A stretch of 22,240 nucleotides of DNA from a virus: the IMG/VR virus record IMGVR_UViG_3300008450_000515, positions 1-22,240 of that record. One strand, given 5' to 3'. Of this stretch, positions 5,594 to 15,812 are shown one piece after another. The notes beneath the pieces are model-generated. The model had not been told where the DNA came from and made no database searches. It was given only the letters and a program-made list of their open reading frames with translations. Made by a program: the position numbers and the translations under genes. Position 1 is the first letter of the stretch. Every line of letters begins with the position of its first letter.

Positions 5594-6045
5594 ACGTGCA
5601 TGATGATGTAGACGAAACCAATCAGGAACGCGACAAACCCAACGGTGATGCACGTGTACAAAATGAACATCGCCATCTCTTGCCGGCTCTTTAGCTTTGC
5701 CGCCTTTTCCGCCGCCTCTCGTTTCTTTCGCGCCTTCTGAATCTCCATATGCTTCTGGAGGAAAAGCGTCCAAAGTTCTGGATAGCCGCCGTAGACAAGT
5801 TGGTGTTTGAGCTGCTCCATGTCCTCGCGCAGCTTGTTTTGCTGCATGACAATTTCCATTGCCTGCGCTGCGTCTGACTTGCCGGCGTTGGCCTCGTTCG
5901 CCGCCTTGTTAACAATGTCAGCAGACTCAAAGAGCGCCGAAAACTCTTTGATGCAGCCGGTAATGTCTTTACCGAGCTTGAGTGCCTTCTGTATACCCGC
6001 TACCGCAGCTTGCGCCGTTGCAAATGCGGTGATGGGGTCGATCAT
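5590..6045 (-). CDS. phage membrane protein, coiled coil with C-terminal TM
   Basis: This 151-residue protein starts MIDPITAFATAQAAV, a pattern shared by a conserved family of unknown role in many marine and vibrio-type phages (from memory). It has a helical N-terminal half, a long charged coiled-coil-like segment (about 66-120, EDMEQLKHQL ... KKREAAEKAAKLKSRQE) and a C-terminal membrane segment (about 125-148). The topology suggests a tail-anchored membrane protein. It lies in the lysis block between a small holin-like gene and the GAF-like gene, sharing a 4-base overlap with the latter. An antiholin or lysis accessory role is possible but not shown. Confidence 0.6.
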   Translation of the reverse strand: MIDPITAFATAQAAVAGIQKALKLGKDITGCIKEFSALFESADIVNKAANEANAGKSDAAQAMEIVMQQNKLREDMEQLKHQLVYGGYPELWTLFLQKHMEIQKARKKREAAEKAAKLKSRQEMAMFILYTCITVGFVAFLIGFVYIIMHV

Positions 6046-6047
6046 GG

Positions 6048-6257
6048 TCAGCCACCCTTAAAGTGCCCCGCGATCCAAGTGATTGCACCGCCGGCCATGC
6101 TGGCAATCGTCATGCCCATCCAAAAACCGCCCTTGCCTTTGTTCGCTAGGGCTACCAGCTCTTCTAGCTGGCGCTCCATCTTATCGACCTTGCGATCCAT
6201 TGCCTGCACGCGCTCCCAGAGAACGCCGTATTTGATCGGGTCGATTTCGGTTTCCAT
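6048..6257 (-). CDS. XhlA/holin-accessory-like small membrane protein
   Basis: A 69-residue protein with an N-terminal coiled-coil helix (residues 12-38, WERVQAMDRKVDKMERQLEE) and one hydrophobic segment near the C-terminus (about 45-64, FWMGMTIASMAGGAITWIAG). This plan matches XhlA-type holin-associated proteins and other small phage membrane proteins. It starts one base after the glycosyltransferase stop and ends two bases before the next ATG. It may serve as a second holin, an antiholin, or an assembly factor for the membrane genes that follow. Family assignment is by topology only. Confidence 0.5.
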   Translation of the reverse strand: METEIDPIKYGVLWERVQAMDRKVDKMERQLEELVALANKGKGGFWMGMTIASMAGGAITWIAGHFKGG

Positions 6258-6258
6258 G

Positions 6259-7320
6259 TTAGTCGGGCGGTTGCATCAATTTACGGTTGGACAGCAGACG
6301 AGCGTCGTCTGGCGCCAATTTTAGGGCTTCGTCTAAATGATGGATAGCCTCGGCTTTCAGGCCAAGATGCCAGGCCGCAATGCTGGCTAGGTCGTGGGGT
6401 TTTTCGCCCCAGACGCTAGGGTCGGCTGTGTACACCAGCGCTTTGTCTTTGATCTGGAGCGCCGACTTAGCCGCCGCGTAGGACTCGGCCCACATTCCGT
6501 AGCGGTAGGTCAGCATGGACAGCTCAACCCAAGGCTCGCGCGTGCCTGGTGCCTCGGCAACGGCCAGGCGATACCATTTGAGCGCCTCCCAACCCCGGCC
6601 CAGCTCGTCGTGCGCCTTGCCCAATAGGCGCATGGCGTAGCAGCGCTCGTTGGCCCAGTTCGCCTCCGGCATCGCCAAATATTTGGACAAAGCGACTATT
6701 GCCTCGTCCCACCGGCCATAAAAAGTTAACTCGCGAGCGTGGTAGAACGCATTGCGTGGGCAAAACGGATCCTCTTTAACCGCCAGCTCTAGCAGCGGCA
6801 TATATTGACCGCGGGATTTGTCCGGGTCCGGGTGATGGCTCACCAACAGCATATCGGTCTGCGCGTAGACCTCGGTGATTCGGCCGTCCGGGCGTGGGTA
6901 TTCATGGACCGGGTGATGCCAATGGTAGCCGCGCCGGTGATGGATCTTTTCGTAATAGAAGCTGATGCCACAGCCCCAATCGAATTTGTAGCGCAGCCTG
7001 GTGGTGTCCTCCTGCCATACGCGCTCAATTTCCTGCCGCCAGCCAGGCTCTAGCACCTCGTCCAAGTCTAGCGAGATACACACATCGTAGTCGCCAGGAA
7101 TGAGCGCGAGCGCCGTGTCGCGCGCCTTGTCAAAGCGCCACGGTGAAACAAAAATGTTGTGGACCGTAGCGCCACATTCAGCCGCCAGGCTGGCCGTGTT
7201 GTCGGTCGACCCGGTGTCGGCAATTAGCACCAGATCGGCCTCGGCGGCAGACTCGCAGAACCGTTTTACAAATGCTTCTTCGTTCTTGCTGATGGCGTAG
7301 ACCGCGATTTTTAGTGTCAT
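6259..7320 (-). CDS. family 2 glycosyltransferase with TPR-like C-terminus
   Basis: A 353-residue protein with a GT-A-type glycosyltransferase domain: AVYAISKNEE (7-15), IADTGSTDNT (33-42) for nucleotide-sugar binding, and SLDLDEVLEP (83-92), whose D-x-D is the metal-binding motif. The C-terminal half (about 185-350) is made of helical pairs resembling tetratricopeptide repeats (AFYHARELTFYGRWDEA; EALKLAPDDARLLSNR). It likely moves a sugar from a nucleotide donor to an acceptor. In this place, between fibre and lysis genes, the acceptor could be a fibre protein or the host cell surface; both are inferences. The start is the ATG at 7320 with only a weak ribosome-binding site. Confidence 0.85.
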   Translation of the reverse strand: MTLKIAVYAISKNEEAFVKRFCESAAEADLVLIADTGSTDNTASLAAECGATVHNIFVSPWRFDKARDTALALIPGDYDVCISLDLDEVLEPGWRQEIERVWQEDTTRLRYKFDWGCGISFYYEKIHHRRGYHWHHPVHEYPRPDGRITEVYAQTDMLLVSHHPDPDKSRGQYMPLLELAVKEDPFCPRNAFYHARELTFYGRWDEAIVALSKYLAMPEANWANERCYAMRLLGKAHDELGRGWEALKWYRLAVAEAPGTREPWVELSMLTYRYGMWAESYAAAKSALQIKDKALVYTADPSVWGEKPHDLASIAAWHLGLKAEAIHHLDEALKLAPDDARLLSNRKLMQPPD

Positions 7321-7335
7321 ATCTTGTAGTGTTGG

Positions 7336-9456
7336 TTAGGAGAAAAAGACCATAAAGTTACTGTTGCCGTTGTAGACAAGCGTTGTCTGGCCGTTGATGT
7401 AGCTCACGTTTAGGTAATCGCTCAGACCGCCGGCCGTGAATGTTAGGCCGGTGTTGTTGCCAGCGTCGGTGGAGTTGGCTCCCATGTACCAAACCGATGG
7501 CTGTTTCAAAATCGCCTGCGTGGTGTTAGTGCTACTAAGCGTGAGCAAATTTCCTGATGCGCCATCAAGATTAAAGGTAGTAAATTCATTAGTCATTCCG
7601 CCGATAAACAACACCGAGCCAATGGCCGTGTTGGTCATGGCCGCAAACTTGTTGTTGCCGGCAATTGTCAGCGCCCCCGTGCCGCCTTGGTTCAACGTGG
7701 GATATGTCTGAATGTCGCCACCAATAAACGATTTACTTGACGCGCTTGTCAGACTAATAGTTCCCGTTCCTGTAACGGTGAAATTTGTAGATATTGAGGC
7801 ATTCCAAGCATTTCCAGTTCCGGCAATAGTCCATACACCAGAGCCAATATTAAGTTGCTTTACTGCGGCGCCGCTAACAAAAGCGCCAGCCCCGGCTCCC
7901 GAAAGAGTTACATTATAAATTGCCGCATCAAATGTGCCTCGCGTAAGGGTAAATGCGGAAACAATAGACCTGCTGATTATTAATGCATCTTGCAAAGCAA
8001 CCGATCCACCAGGACTATTAATAATAATGGATTGTGTAAATGTCTTTCCTTCGCTTCTAATTGTCTGACTTCCGCGCCCAGCAAATGTAATCGTTTGCGT
8101 CCCTGTTAACGTCGTACCCGTCCCATTGATCCAGTTACCATAAATTGTCGGTGTTGTCGCGCCCGTCGTCAGCGTCATTGTGTTGGCCGTGCGAGCCGAC
8201 ATATCAATGGTGCCAATGTTATAGTTGGCGTTGATGGTTGAAAGTACTCCACTAGAAGGATATGGAGTAGGCGAAGATGGGAAAACGGCAGTATCTTGAG
8301 CCAATGGAAAAGCTGTTAAATCTAAAGCCCCTCCATTGGTCAATGACCAAGCAGTACTACCAGTTATCCCCCAGTTTGTAGAACCTGAGGACCGGTAATA
8401 AACCGTCTTACCCGCAGGGAATGTGATGCCGCTGTTGCCTTTGCAATCTCCAAACCGAGTGCCCGTTAGTGGCGCAGCAGAACCCGTAATAGCAATGTCT
8501 CGGAAATCGTAATCGGCAGCACCGGCCGTCAGCGTGGTAACGGCTAAAGTGCGCGTTGTTTCAATGGTGTTAGATGCAAGAAATGTGCGATATGCAGAAT
8601 AAAGGCCAGCATTTAGCGTAAGAGTACCGATTGTTTGGTTGGCATTAAATGTGGCAATTGAAATGCCAGCTTGAGTGCGGCCAACAAAAGATAATATATT
8701 AAAAGTGTTTGCGCCAGTAATTGTTATGCTAACTGCGCCAGTAGAGTTTGTAAACGCAACATTCCAAAATGTCAAACCACCAGATGCAATTCCGGTGTTT
8801 ATTCCAGTCAAATTTATTTGACTAGTTCCGGCGTTAAAAGTCAGGTTTGTAGTTGTTGCAAAGTTAAATGCTACATTACTTGGGAATGAAATGTTAACTG
8901 TTGAACCATTGAGATTAATTGTGCGGGCTGTAATGTTATTACTGGAAAATTGATAGGTGCTAACCGTGTAATTGCCGGAGGAGGAAGTGTCAAAAGTTCC
9001 AGACGCAACACCTAATATGGTCGTAGAGCCAAGTGTTAACGCGCTTCCAAGCGTGAACGTCGCTGTACTTGGTCCACCGGTTGGGCCAGTTTGAAAGTTG
9101 GTGGCATTAATTGTCACCCCGTTTGTGGTGATTGTGTGTGCGCCAGATGTTGCCTGAAAAGTAATTGCGCCGGTGCTGTTCCATACCGTCCCCGCCAGCA
9201 AGGACATGGAGCCGTAAATTCCCAGCGTTGGGCCAGTTCCGGTGGCGAATGTCACCGTGCCTGCCGAAACCGTAATGTCTAGGCAGTTCAGCGCGCCCGT
9301 CATCGTGACGGTGTAAGTACCGGCTTGGTCAAAAAATACGCTGTCCGCTGAAGTTGGGACAGAAAAGCCGCCCGATCCGCCAGAAGTGTCAGACCAGTTT
9401 GTTGTGCTGGTGGTGTTCCACGTTCCCGAGCCGCCGACCCAATATCTATTCGCCAT
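7336..9456 (-). CDS. large beta-rich tail fibre/adhesin, duplicated architecture
   Basis: A 706-residue protein very rich in Thr, Ser, Gly, Asn and Val with regular short strands, typical of a beta-helix or beta-solenoid fibre. The N-terminus MANRYWVGGSGTW is a start module seen in many phage fibre or adhesin proteins (from memory). A related module returns at residues 353-392 (YYRSSGSTNW ... QDTAVF), and the following stretches also match in order (IYG at 80 and 438, ITF at 98 and 456), so the protein consists of two diverged halves. AGGAG lies about 9 bases before the ATG. The first 11 bases overlap the small gene before it. It is probably a receptor-binding or decoration fibre. Several stretches are visibly more AT-rich than neighbouring genes. 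Confidence 0.7.
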   Translation of the reverse strand: MANRYWVGGSGTWNTTSTTNWSDTSGGSGGFSVPTSADSVFFDQAGTYTVTMTGALNCLDITVSAGTVTFATGTGPTLGIYGSMSLLAGTVWNSTGAITFQATSGAHTITTNGVTINATNFQTGPTGGPSTATFTLGSALTLGSTTILGVASGTFDTSSSGNYTVSTYQFSSNNITARTINLNGSTVNISFPSNVAFNFATTTNLTFNAGTSQINLTGINTGIASGGLTFWNVAFTNSTGAVSITITGANTFNILSFVGRTQAGISIATFNANQTIGTLTLNAGLYSAYRTFLASNTIETTRTLAVTTLTAGAADYDFRDIAITGSAAPLTGTRFGDCKGNSGITFPAGKTVYYRSSGSTNWGITGSTAWSLTNGGALDLTAFPLAQDTAVFPSSPTPYPSSGVLSTINANYNIGTIDMSARTANTMTLTTGATTPTIYGNWINGTGTTLTGTQTITFAGRGSQTIRSEGKTFTQSIIINSPGGSVALQDALIISRSIVSAFTLTRGTFDAAIYNVTLSGAGAGAFVSGAAVKQLNIGSGVWTIAGTGNAWNASISTNFTVTGTGTISLTSASSKSFIGGDIQTYPTLNQGGTGALTIAGNNKFAAMTNTAIGSVLFIGGMTNEFTTFNLDGASGNLLTLSSTNTTQAILKQPSVWYMGANSTDAGNNTGLTFTAGGLSDYLNVSYINGQTTLVYNGNSNFMVFFS

Positions 9457-9619
9457 CCACCGGCTCCTGCGGCGTGTTCAGGATAGCCAGCCAGTTATCT
9501 AGGCGCTCTTGCTTCAGCGCCTCAATCTGGGCATCGCTCAGGCCGTGATCCTCCGGCAAATGCAAAGCATCGGAAAATTTGCCGTGTTGGGTGTCAAATT
9601 GAAAGTCAATTTTAATCAT
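9446..9619 (-). CDS. small tail-fibre-region accessory protein
   Basis: A 57-residue acidic protein starting MIKIDFQFDTQHGKFSDAL and continuing with a helix (SDAQIEALKQERLDNWLAIL). The ATG at 9619 is chosen because an upstream TTG would overlap the end of the collagen-like gene. Proteins of this pattern (strand, LPEDHGLSD, helix with W) are found next to fibre genes in many phages, from memory. It may be a fibre-assembly chaperone or a small structural part; no enzyme motif is present. It overlaps the start of the large fibre gene by 11 bases. Confidence 0.6.
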   Translation of the reverse strand: MIKIDFQFDTQHGKFSDALHLPEDHGLSDAQIEALKQERLDNWLAILNTPQEPVDGE

Positions 9620-9621
9620 GG

Positions 9622-11777
<2,156 letters not shown>

Positions 11778-11808
11778 GACTTTTCCCTGCTCTCAGGTGG
11801 TGACGCCG

Positions 11809-11823
11809 CCCGCTTTCTGCGGG
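11809..11823 (-). other. hairpin 1 in the late-operon gap
   Basis: CCCGC and GCGGG form a perfect 5-bp stem around a 5-base loop, 32 bases upstream of the start codon at 11777. No T-run follows. It may influence mRNA stability or translation of the next gene. Confidence 0.4.
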
Positions 11824-11844
11824 TTCACGTTGTCGTGTCTTGTT

Positions 11845-11864
11845 GGGCGATTATCGCATCGCCC
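11845..11864. other. hairpin 2 in the late-operon gap
   Basis: GGGCGAT (11845-11851) and ATCGCCC (11858-11864) form a perfect 7-bp stem with a 6-base loop. No T-run follows on either strand, so it is not a standard terminator. It overlaps the -10 element of the promoter-like sequence and could be an operator instead. Confidence 0.5.
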
Positions 11865-11879
11865 ATAAATTCGCTGCAA
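11850..11879 (-). promoter_or_regulatory. possible sigma-70-like promoter for the fibre genes
   Basis: On the minus strand a GATAAT box (11855-11850, 5 of 6 to consensus) lies 18 bases after TTGCAG (11879-11874), which matches only the TTG of the -35 consensus. It sits in the one sizeable gap of the late block and points toward the fibre genes. A promoter at this spot would let fibre genes be expressed apart from the tail shaft genes. The weak -35 keeps confidence low. Confidence 0.28.
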
Positions 11880-11891
11880 TTGAAATTTGGC

Positions 11892-12464
11892 TTACGCGGT
11901 CCGTTTCCACATATAGACCGTGATGTACGGTTGGTAGTTGGCGTTGGTGCCGGACGAGCCGGTCGTGCTGTTGGAAACGGTAATACCGGTGGTTGCCAGG
12001 CTTGTATTTTGCGTGGAATCGCCGTTCCAGCAAGGTGTGGCCGAGCCGCTTTGTATTAGTTGTGCTGAATAGCGGGTGTATGTGTGTCTATGGCCCGGAT
12101 CGGTCACCGTCGCTGTGTGAGTGTGCGACACAACGACCGCATCAGCGCTGCCACCGGTTTCCTCTGCCGTGTCAAACAAGGCATTACTAGAATCAAAACC
12201 AACGGGAACCCGGCCTGCACCAAATGCAGCCCAAGTGCCAAAACCTAACAATGTGCCAGGGTTGGTGCTGTTTGTTGCGTTTATATAAAGAGAACCAACT
12301 GGATACAAAATATTGCCAAAAACAGCGGCTGCGGCTGCGGCTGAACTTGCGCCGGTGCCGCCGTTGGCGATCGGCACAGCGTTGACTAAGCCGTCGGTGG
12401 CGTCTAGTTGCCCCGAAGTATTGAGGTTGTTGGCGAGCTGAGAGAGGTTGTAGGCTTGCGTCAT
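11892..12464 (-). CDS. tail collar-domain fibre/baseplate protein
   Basis: A 190-residue protein. The N-terminal part (1-45) has the fibre-type module NAVPIANGGTGASSAAAAA; the rest resembles the phage tail collar domain of T4 gp12/gp10-type fibres: YPVGSLYINATNSTNPG (54-70), GFGTWAAFGAGRVPVGFD (about 74-91), a His cluster SHTHTATVTDPGHRH (112-126) that in related fibres binds metal ions along the trimer axis, and a C-terminal YQPYITVYMWKRTA. It follows the tail-tip gene with TAA-ATG adjacency. It is probably a short trimeric fibre at the tail tip. Assignment to the collar family is good, the exact role less so. Confidence 0.75.
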   Translation of the reverse strand: MTQAYNLSQLANNLNTSGQLDATDGLVNAVPIANGGTGASSAAAAAAVFGNILYPVGSLYINATNSTNPGTLLGFGTWAAFGAGRVPVGFDSSNALFDTAEETGGSADAVVVSHTHTATVTDPGHRHTYTRYSAQLIQSGSATPCWNGDSTQNTSLATTGITVSNSTTGSSGTNANYQPYITVYMWKRTA

Positions 12465-15400
12465 TTATGCGGCTCCGTTTCGCGCGAAGGTTTGTTGATT
12501 AAGCAAAGTCACGTTGTTATTGAACGCCGTGGTCAAAATGTAATTTGCGGCGCTTGCCGTGTAATCGTACCCGGCGCCTTTGGCCAACAATGCGCCGTTG
12601 GCGTAGACCTCCATGCTGAGAGGATTGCTTGGGAACGGATAGGTTGTCTGGCCGCTGGTACTGTACGCGGTCGTATTGGCAATGTTGCTGGCCGGCACCG
12701 CCAAATTATTCGGTGCGTATTGAATGATCGTAAACCGGCCCGTCAGCGGCGCAGGAAACCCCTCCACCGCGCCGAGGGCAATGTCGTAATCAATCTCGTT
12801 GATTTGACTGCCGTTGACATAGATCGACTCTGCGCCGTTCTGGATAGCGTATGTTGTCGGCAAGAACGAGGTCACCGCCGTCACATCCTGATCGTAGCGG
12901 CTGAACGGCGCATAGTTGGAACTGGCGGCGCGGTAGCGGTAAACGCTGTTGCCTGCCGTTGCCCCGGCAATCGTGCCGGTAAAGGTAATGACCTTGGTGC
13001 TGGTGTTAACCGTTGACACCGTGTAGGTGGTCGGCGTCCCGCTGTCGGTGAATGTCAATAGGTCACCGGCGTTGATGATCTGATATGGCAAGCCGGTGTA
13101 GGTAATTGAGTTGCTGGTGTTGCTGGCAATGGTGATGTTCATCGCCTCGTAAGCTGCCGAGGTGCTAACGCCGCGCATATAAATAATGACCACCGTTTCG
13201 CCGGCGACGCAAGCTGTGCCCATGACCACCGTGGTCGACGTCTCCGAGTATTCGCTTGGGTCCAACAAGACGCCATTGCGGAACACCAGAATCCAGCCGA
13301 CGGTGTGCGTGTTGCTAAACGAGGTCTGCCCACCGGTGGCCGTGTAGACCGTCTCGGTGTAGAAAAACTGGTCCTGCTCTTGGAACCCGACGACGCGGCC
13401 GTAAACGTCAATTGTGAGCGTGGCCGCAGAAAACGATTTCGTGTAGATGCCAGAACCGAAATTTAGGAACTCTTGCAGATTGACACGCATTGTTCCGTCG
13501 ACGTTGTTCGTGACCGAAAGGAAACCGTCGTTAATGTTGTTGGACGTTGTGCCTGCAATGATCGTCTGGCCGGTGCGCGCGTCTAGGTCAATGAAACTTT
13601 GCAGAGCGCCAGACGGGTCCACCAGGCCCGACCACACATTGCTGTCGTAAACGGCCGTGTTTGTTGGCACGAATGCACCGCCAAGATTTACATAGCCAGC
13701 GTTGCCGACGTTGAAACTGAACTTGCGGTTTGTGCGGCTGGCGTATAGCAGGTAATTGGCGGTACTAAAGTTGGCGACCGTGTACCATGTGTAAAGCGTT
13801 GGGTCGGTTCCGCCGTTCGCTGTAGCGTTGTTGTAAAGGCCAAAGTAAAGTTTGTTGCGCGGGCTGTAGCTGAATCCCGAGGTGCCGGTCGCGTTGTCGG
13901 CGTAGGCCACCGCCAGCCAGCGCTCGGCGTATTGGAAAGTTAGCGGTCGCCATTGGAACACCGACGACGATGGCGAGAAATTTGATTCGCCGAGCGCGTT
14001 GACATATTTGACGCTGAAATACCAATCGCCTTGCGGCAGCGAATTGATCGTCAGAACGCCCATTGACGACGACGGGTTGTAGGGATTGCCGCCAGGGTTG
14101 ACTGCTGTCGTGCCAATGAAGATGCGTTGCGAATCGGTCGGGCTGGAATAGAGCGAATAGTAGACGTTGGCATATTGCACAATGCCGTTGCTCGCGGCTG
14201 TGACCGCAATGTCAAACGATGGCACCGGGTTGCTGATCTGCACATTGGTAACCGACGGTGCGTAGAGCGTGCCAAACCCTAGCGGCGAGCCAATGCCGGT
14301 GTTAGGTGCCGGCGTAAACTGCGTGACGTTAACGTCGTCGTACACCGTCGGGTTGAACTCTTGCAGCGTAAGGCTGGCTGTGATCTGGCCATCGTCGGTA
14401 AATGTTTCAACGACCTGGCTAATCCTAAACAATTTCGCCGTCCAGCCGTAGTTGGCGTTGGTCACCGTCACAATGTCGCCGGCCTCAAGTTGGATACCGG
14501 AAAAATTGACGTCGACCTTAACAATCAAATCTTCCCGAGCGCCTTCCAAGAATCGGTTAGCGATGTATTGCGCGCGCACCGAGTTATTCACCAGGCCGAG
14601 CGTGACTGTCTGCTTGTTGACCGGCTCGTTAGGGTAGAGCAGCGACGGGTTAACGACCGCCAGATCGAACGTGGCCGAATTGAACGCATCCTTTGCCGTG
14701 CCGTCGGGGAACTTAACCTCTGCGACGTTATAGGACGACGACAGATCAATCGGTGTGACCTGAATAGCCGACACCATGTTTGAATCGTTAATGTCCATGA
14801 CGACCGTATAGGTCGGCGACTGAACAATCACGCCCCATTGCCCGAGGATTTCGTTGTACTTGATGAGGCAATCGCAGCACGCGGCCATCGCTTGCATATT
14901 GGCCATGATGGTTTGGTTGGTGTCAACCATGCCGTCAAAGCGAAAGCGCGTTTGAGTTGAGCTGCCGCCCGTGTATGGCGTGTAGGTCATCATTTGATCC
15001 GAATAAGTATTCAGATCGGTAAACGATGTTGTGTTGACTTGCGTGGCGTCAAGTGCCGCGCCGTAGCGCGTCGACAGCAAAAAGTCCGAGAAACAATCGC
15101 CTGGCCGATAGCGGCTGTTGGTGAGCTGGAACCGCGTCTGCTGTAGGCCGGTGACGTTGGCCGATTGGCTGTAGGTGAGCTGCACGATGGCAAACGCCGC
15201 ATTGCTCATTAGCTTGGTGGCATCCCATTGATACACCAAGTTTGCCGACTGCATGATCTGAATGGCCGTTTGAGCAGTATTGACGCCAGACGACGAGCCA
15301 TTCCTAAACAGGTAAATATTGATTTTGCCGTTGACGGTTGTGTCGGTGATGCCGGTCGATTCATCCAGCAGGCCGGTGACCTTGTACTGGTCTGTTGGAT

Positions 15401-15812
15401 CAAATACGCATCGCTTACCGCCCCAATACACATTGCCGAACGTGTAGGTGTCCGGCGTGGCTCCGTTCTGGCCCTCGGTGTTCGTTACCTCGGCGAGCGT
15501 CAAAACATAGTAAATCTGCTGGTTGTTGCTGGTGATGCTCAGGTCGGTAATGATGCCGCCGACATAGGCCGAGCCATAGACCACCGGCACCTTGTTGTCG
15601 CCGGCTGGCCCTAACTGCTGGTTGTTGCCAGGATTGGGCTGGCCTTGAGCGTCGTTAAAGTTTGGGCTTTCAGGGCCGAATGCTTTGCTTACGATTGCCG
15701 AAGCAACCATGTTGATTGCAAAGGCGGCGGCTGTATATCCAGTAGACCCAAGAGCTGCCGCAGCCAAAAGGGCATCGCCATAAATAGCGCTAAGAACAAT
15801 TGAAGCTGGCAT
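12465..15812 (-). CDS. tail tip/host-specificity protein, lambda J-like
   Basis: A 1115-residue protein in the place of lambda gpJ, last of the tail-tip genes. The ATG at 15812 forms a TAATG overlap with the GNAT stop; a TTG at 15824 is less likely. N-terminal features include a hydrophobic segment (LLAAAALGSTGYTAAAFAIN), then GPAGDNKVPVVYGSAYVGG and TSNNQQIYYVLTLAEVT, typical of J-like hub proteins. A Cys cluster (ACCDC) lies near residue 310. A fibronectin-III-like region follows at about 517-620. The C-terminal third holds beta modules of the form GWILVFRNGVLLDPSEY and LSMEVYANGALLAKG seen in fibres. It is likely the central hub carrying receptor-binding parts. No matching gpK/gpI genes are seen next to it. 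Confidence 0.7.
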   Translation of the reverse strand: MPASIVLSAIYGDALLAAAALGSTGYTAAAFAINMVASAIVSKAFGPESPNFNDAQGQPNPGNNQQLGPAGDNKVPVVYGSAYVGGIITDLSITSNNQQIYYVLTLAEVTNTEGQNGATPDTYTFGNVYWGGKRCVFDPTDQYKVTGLLDESTGITDTTVNGKINIYLFRNGSSSGVNTAQTAIQIMQSANLVYQWDATKLMSNAAFAIVQLTYSQSANVTGLQQTRFQLTNSRYRPGDCFSDFLLSTRYGAALDATQVNTTSFTDLNTYSDQMMTYTPYTGGSSTQTRFRFDGMVDTNQTIMANMQAMAACCDCLIKYNEILGQWGVIVQSPTYTVVMDINDSNMVSAIQVTPIDLSSSYNVAEVKFPDGTAKDAFNSATFDLAVVNPSLLYPNEPVNKQTVTLGLVNNSVRAQYIANRFLEGAREDLIVKVDVNFSGIQLEAGDIVTVTNANYGWTAKLFRISQVVETFTDDGQITASLTLQEFNPTVYDDVNVTQFTPAPNTGIGSPLGFGTLYAPSVTNVQISNPVPSFDIAVTAASNGIVQYANVYYSLYSSPTDSQRIFIGTTAVNPGGNPYNPSSSMGVLTINSLPQGDWYFSVKYVNALGESNFSPSSSVFQWRPLTFQYAERWLAVAYADNATGTSGFSYSPRNKLYFGLYNNATANGGTDPTLYTWYTVANFSTANYLLYASRTNRKFSFNVGNAGYVNLGGAFVPTNTAVYDSNVWSGLVDPSGALQSFIDLDARTGQTIIAGTTSNNINDGFLSVTNNVDGTMRVNLQEFLNFGSGIYTKSFSAATLTIDVYGRVVGFQEQDQFFYTETVYTATGGQTSFSNTHTVGWILVFRNGVLLDPSEYSETSTTVVMGTACVAGETVVIIYMRGVSTSAAYEAMNITIASNTSNSITYTGLPYQIINAGDLLTFTDSGTPTTYTVSTVNTSTKVITFTGTIAGATAGNSVYRYRAASSNYAPFSRYDQDVTAVTSFLPTTYAIQNGAESIYVNGSQINEIDYDIALGAVEGFPAPLTGRFTIIQYAPNNLAVPASNIANTTAYSTSGQTTYPFPSNPLSMEVYANGALLAKGAGYDYTASAANYILTTAFNNNVTLLNQQTFARNGAA

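Noticed and set aside
5594-5773. 60-residue N-terminal extension of the GAF-like membrane protein
   Set aside because: The extension overlaps the previous gene and is His/Arg/Gly-rich; the ATG at 5593 has a clean ATGA overlap.
4982-6045. Rz/Rz1 spanin pair among the lysis genes
   Set aside because: No lipobox-bearing small frame nested in another frame was recognised, and the membrane proteins present do not have the usual signal-anchor plus periplasmic coiled-coil plan.
11845-11864. Intrinsic terminator in the late-operon gap
   Set aside because: The stem is perfect but neither strand has a T-run after it.
12408-13016. Plus-strand frame of 202 codons over the tail-tip gene
   Set aside because: It lies opposite a real structural gene, is Arg/Val/Gly-rich and has no recognisable domain or operon context.
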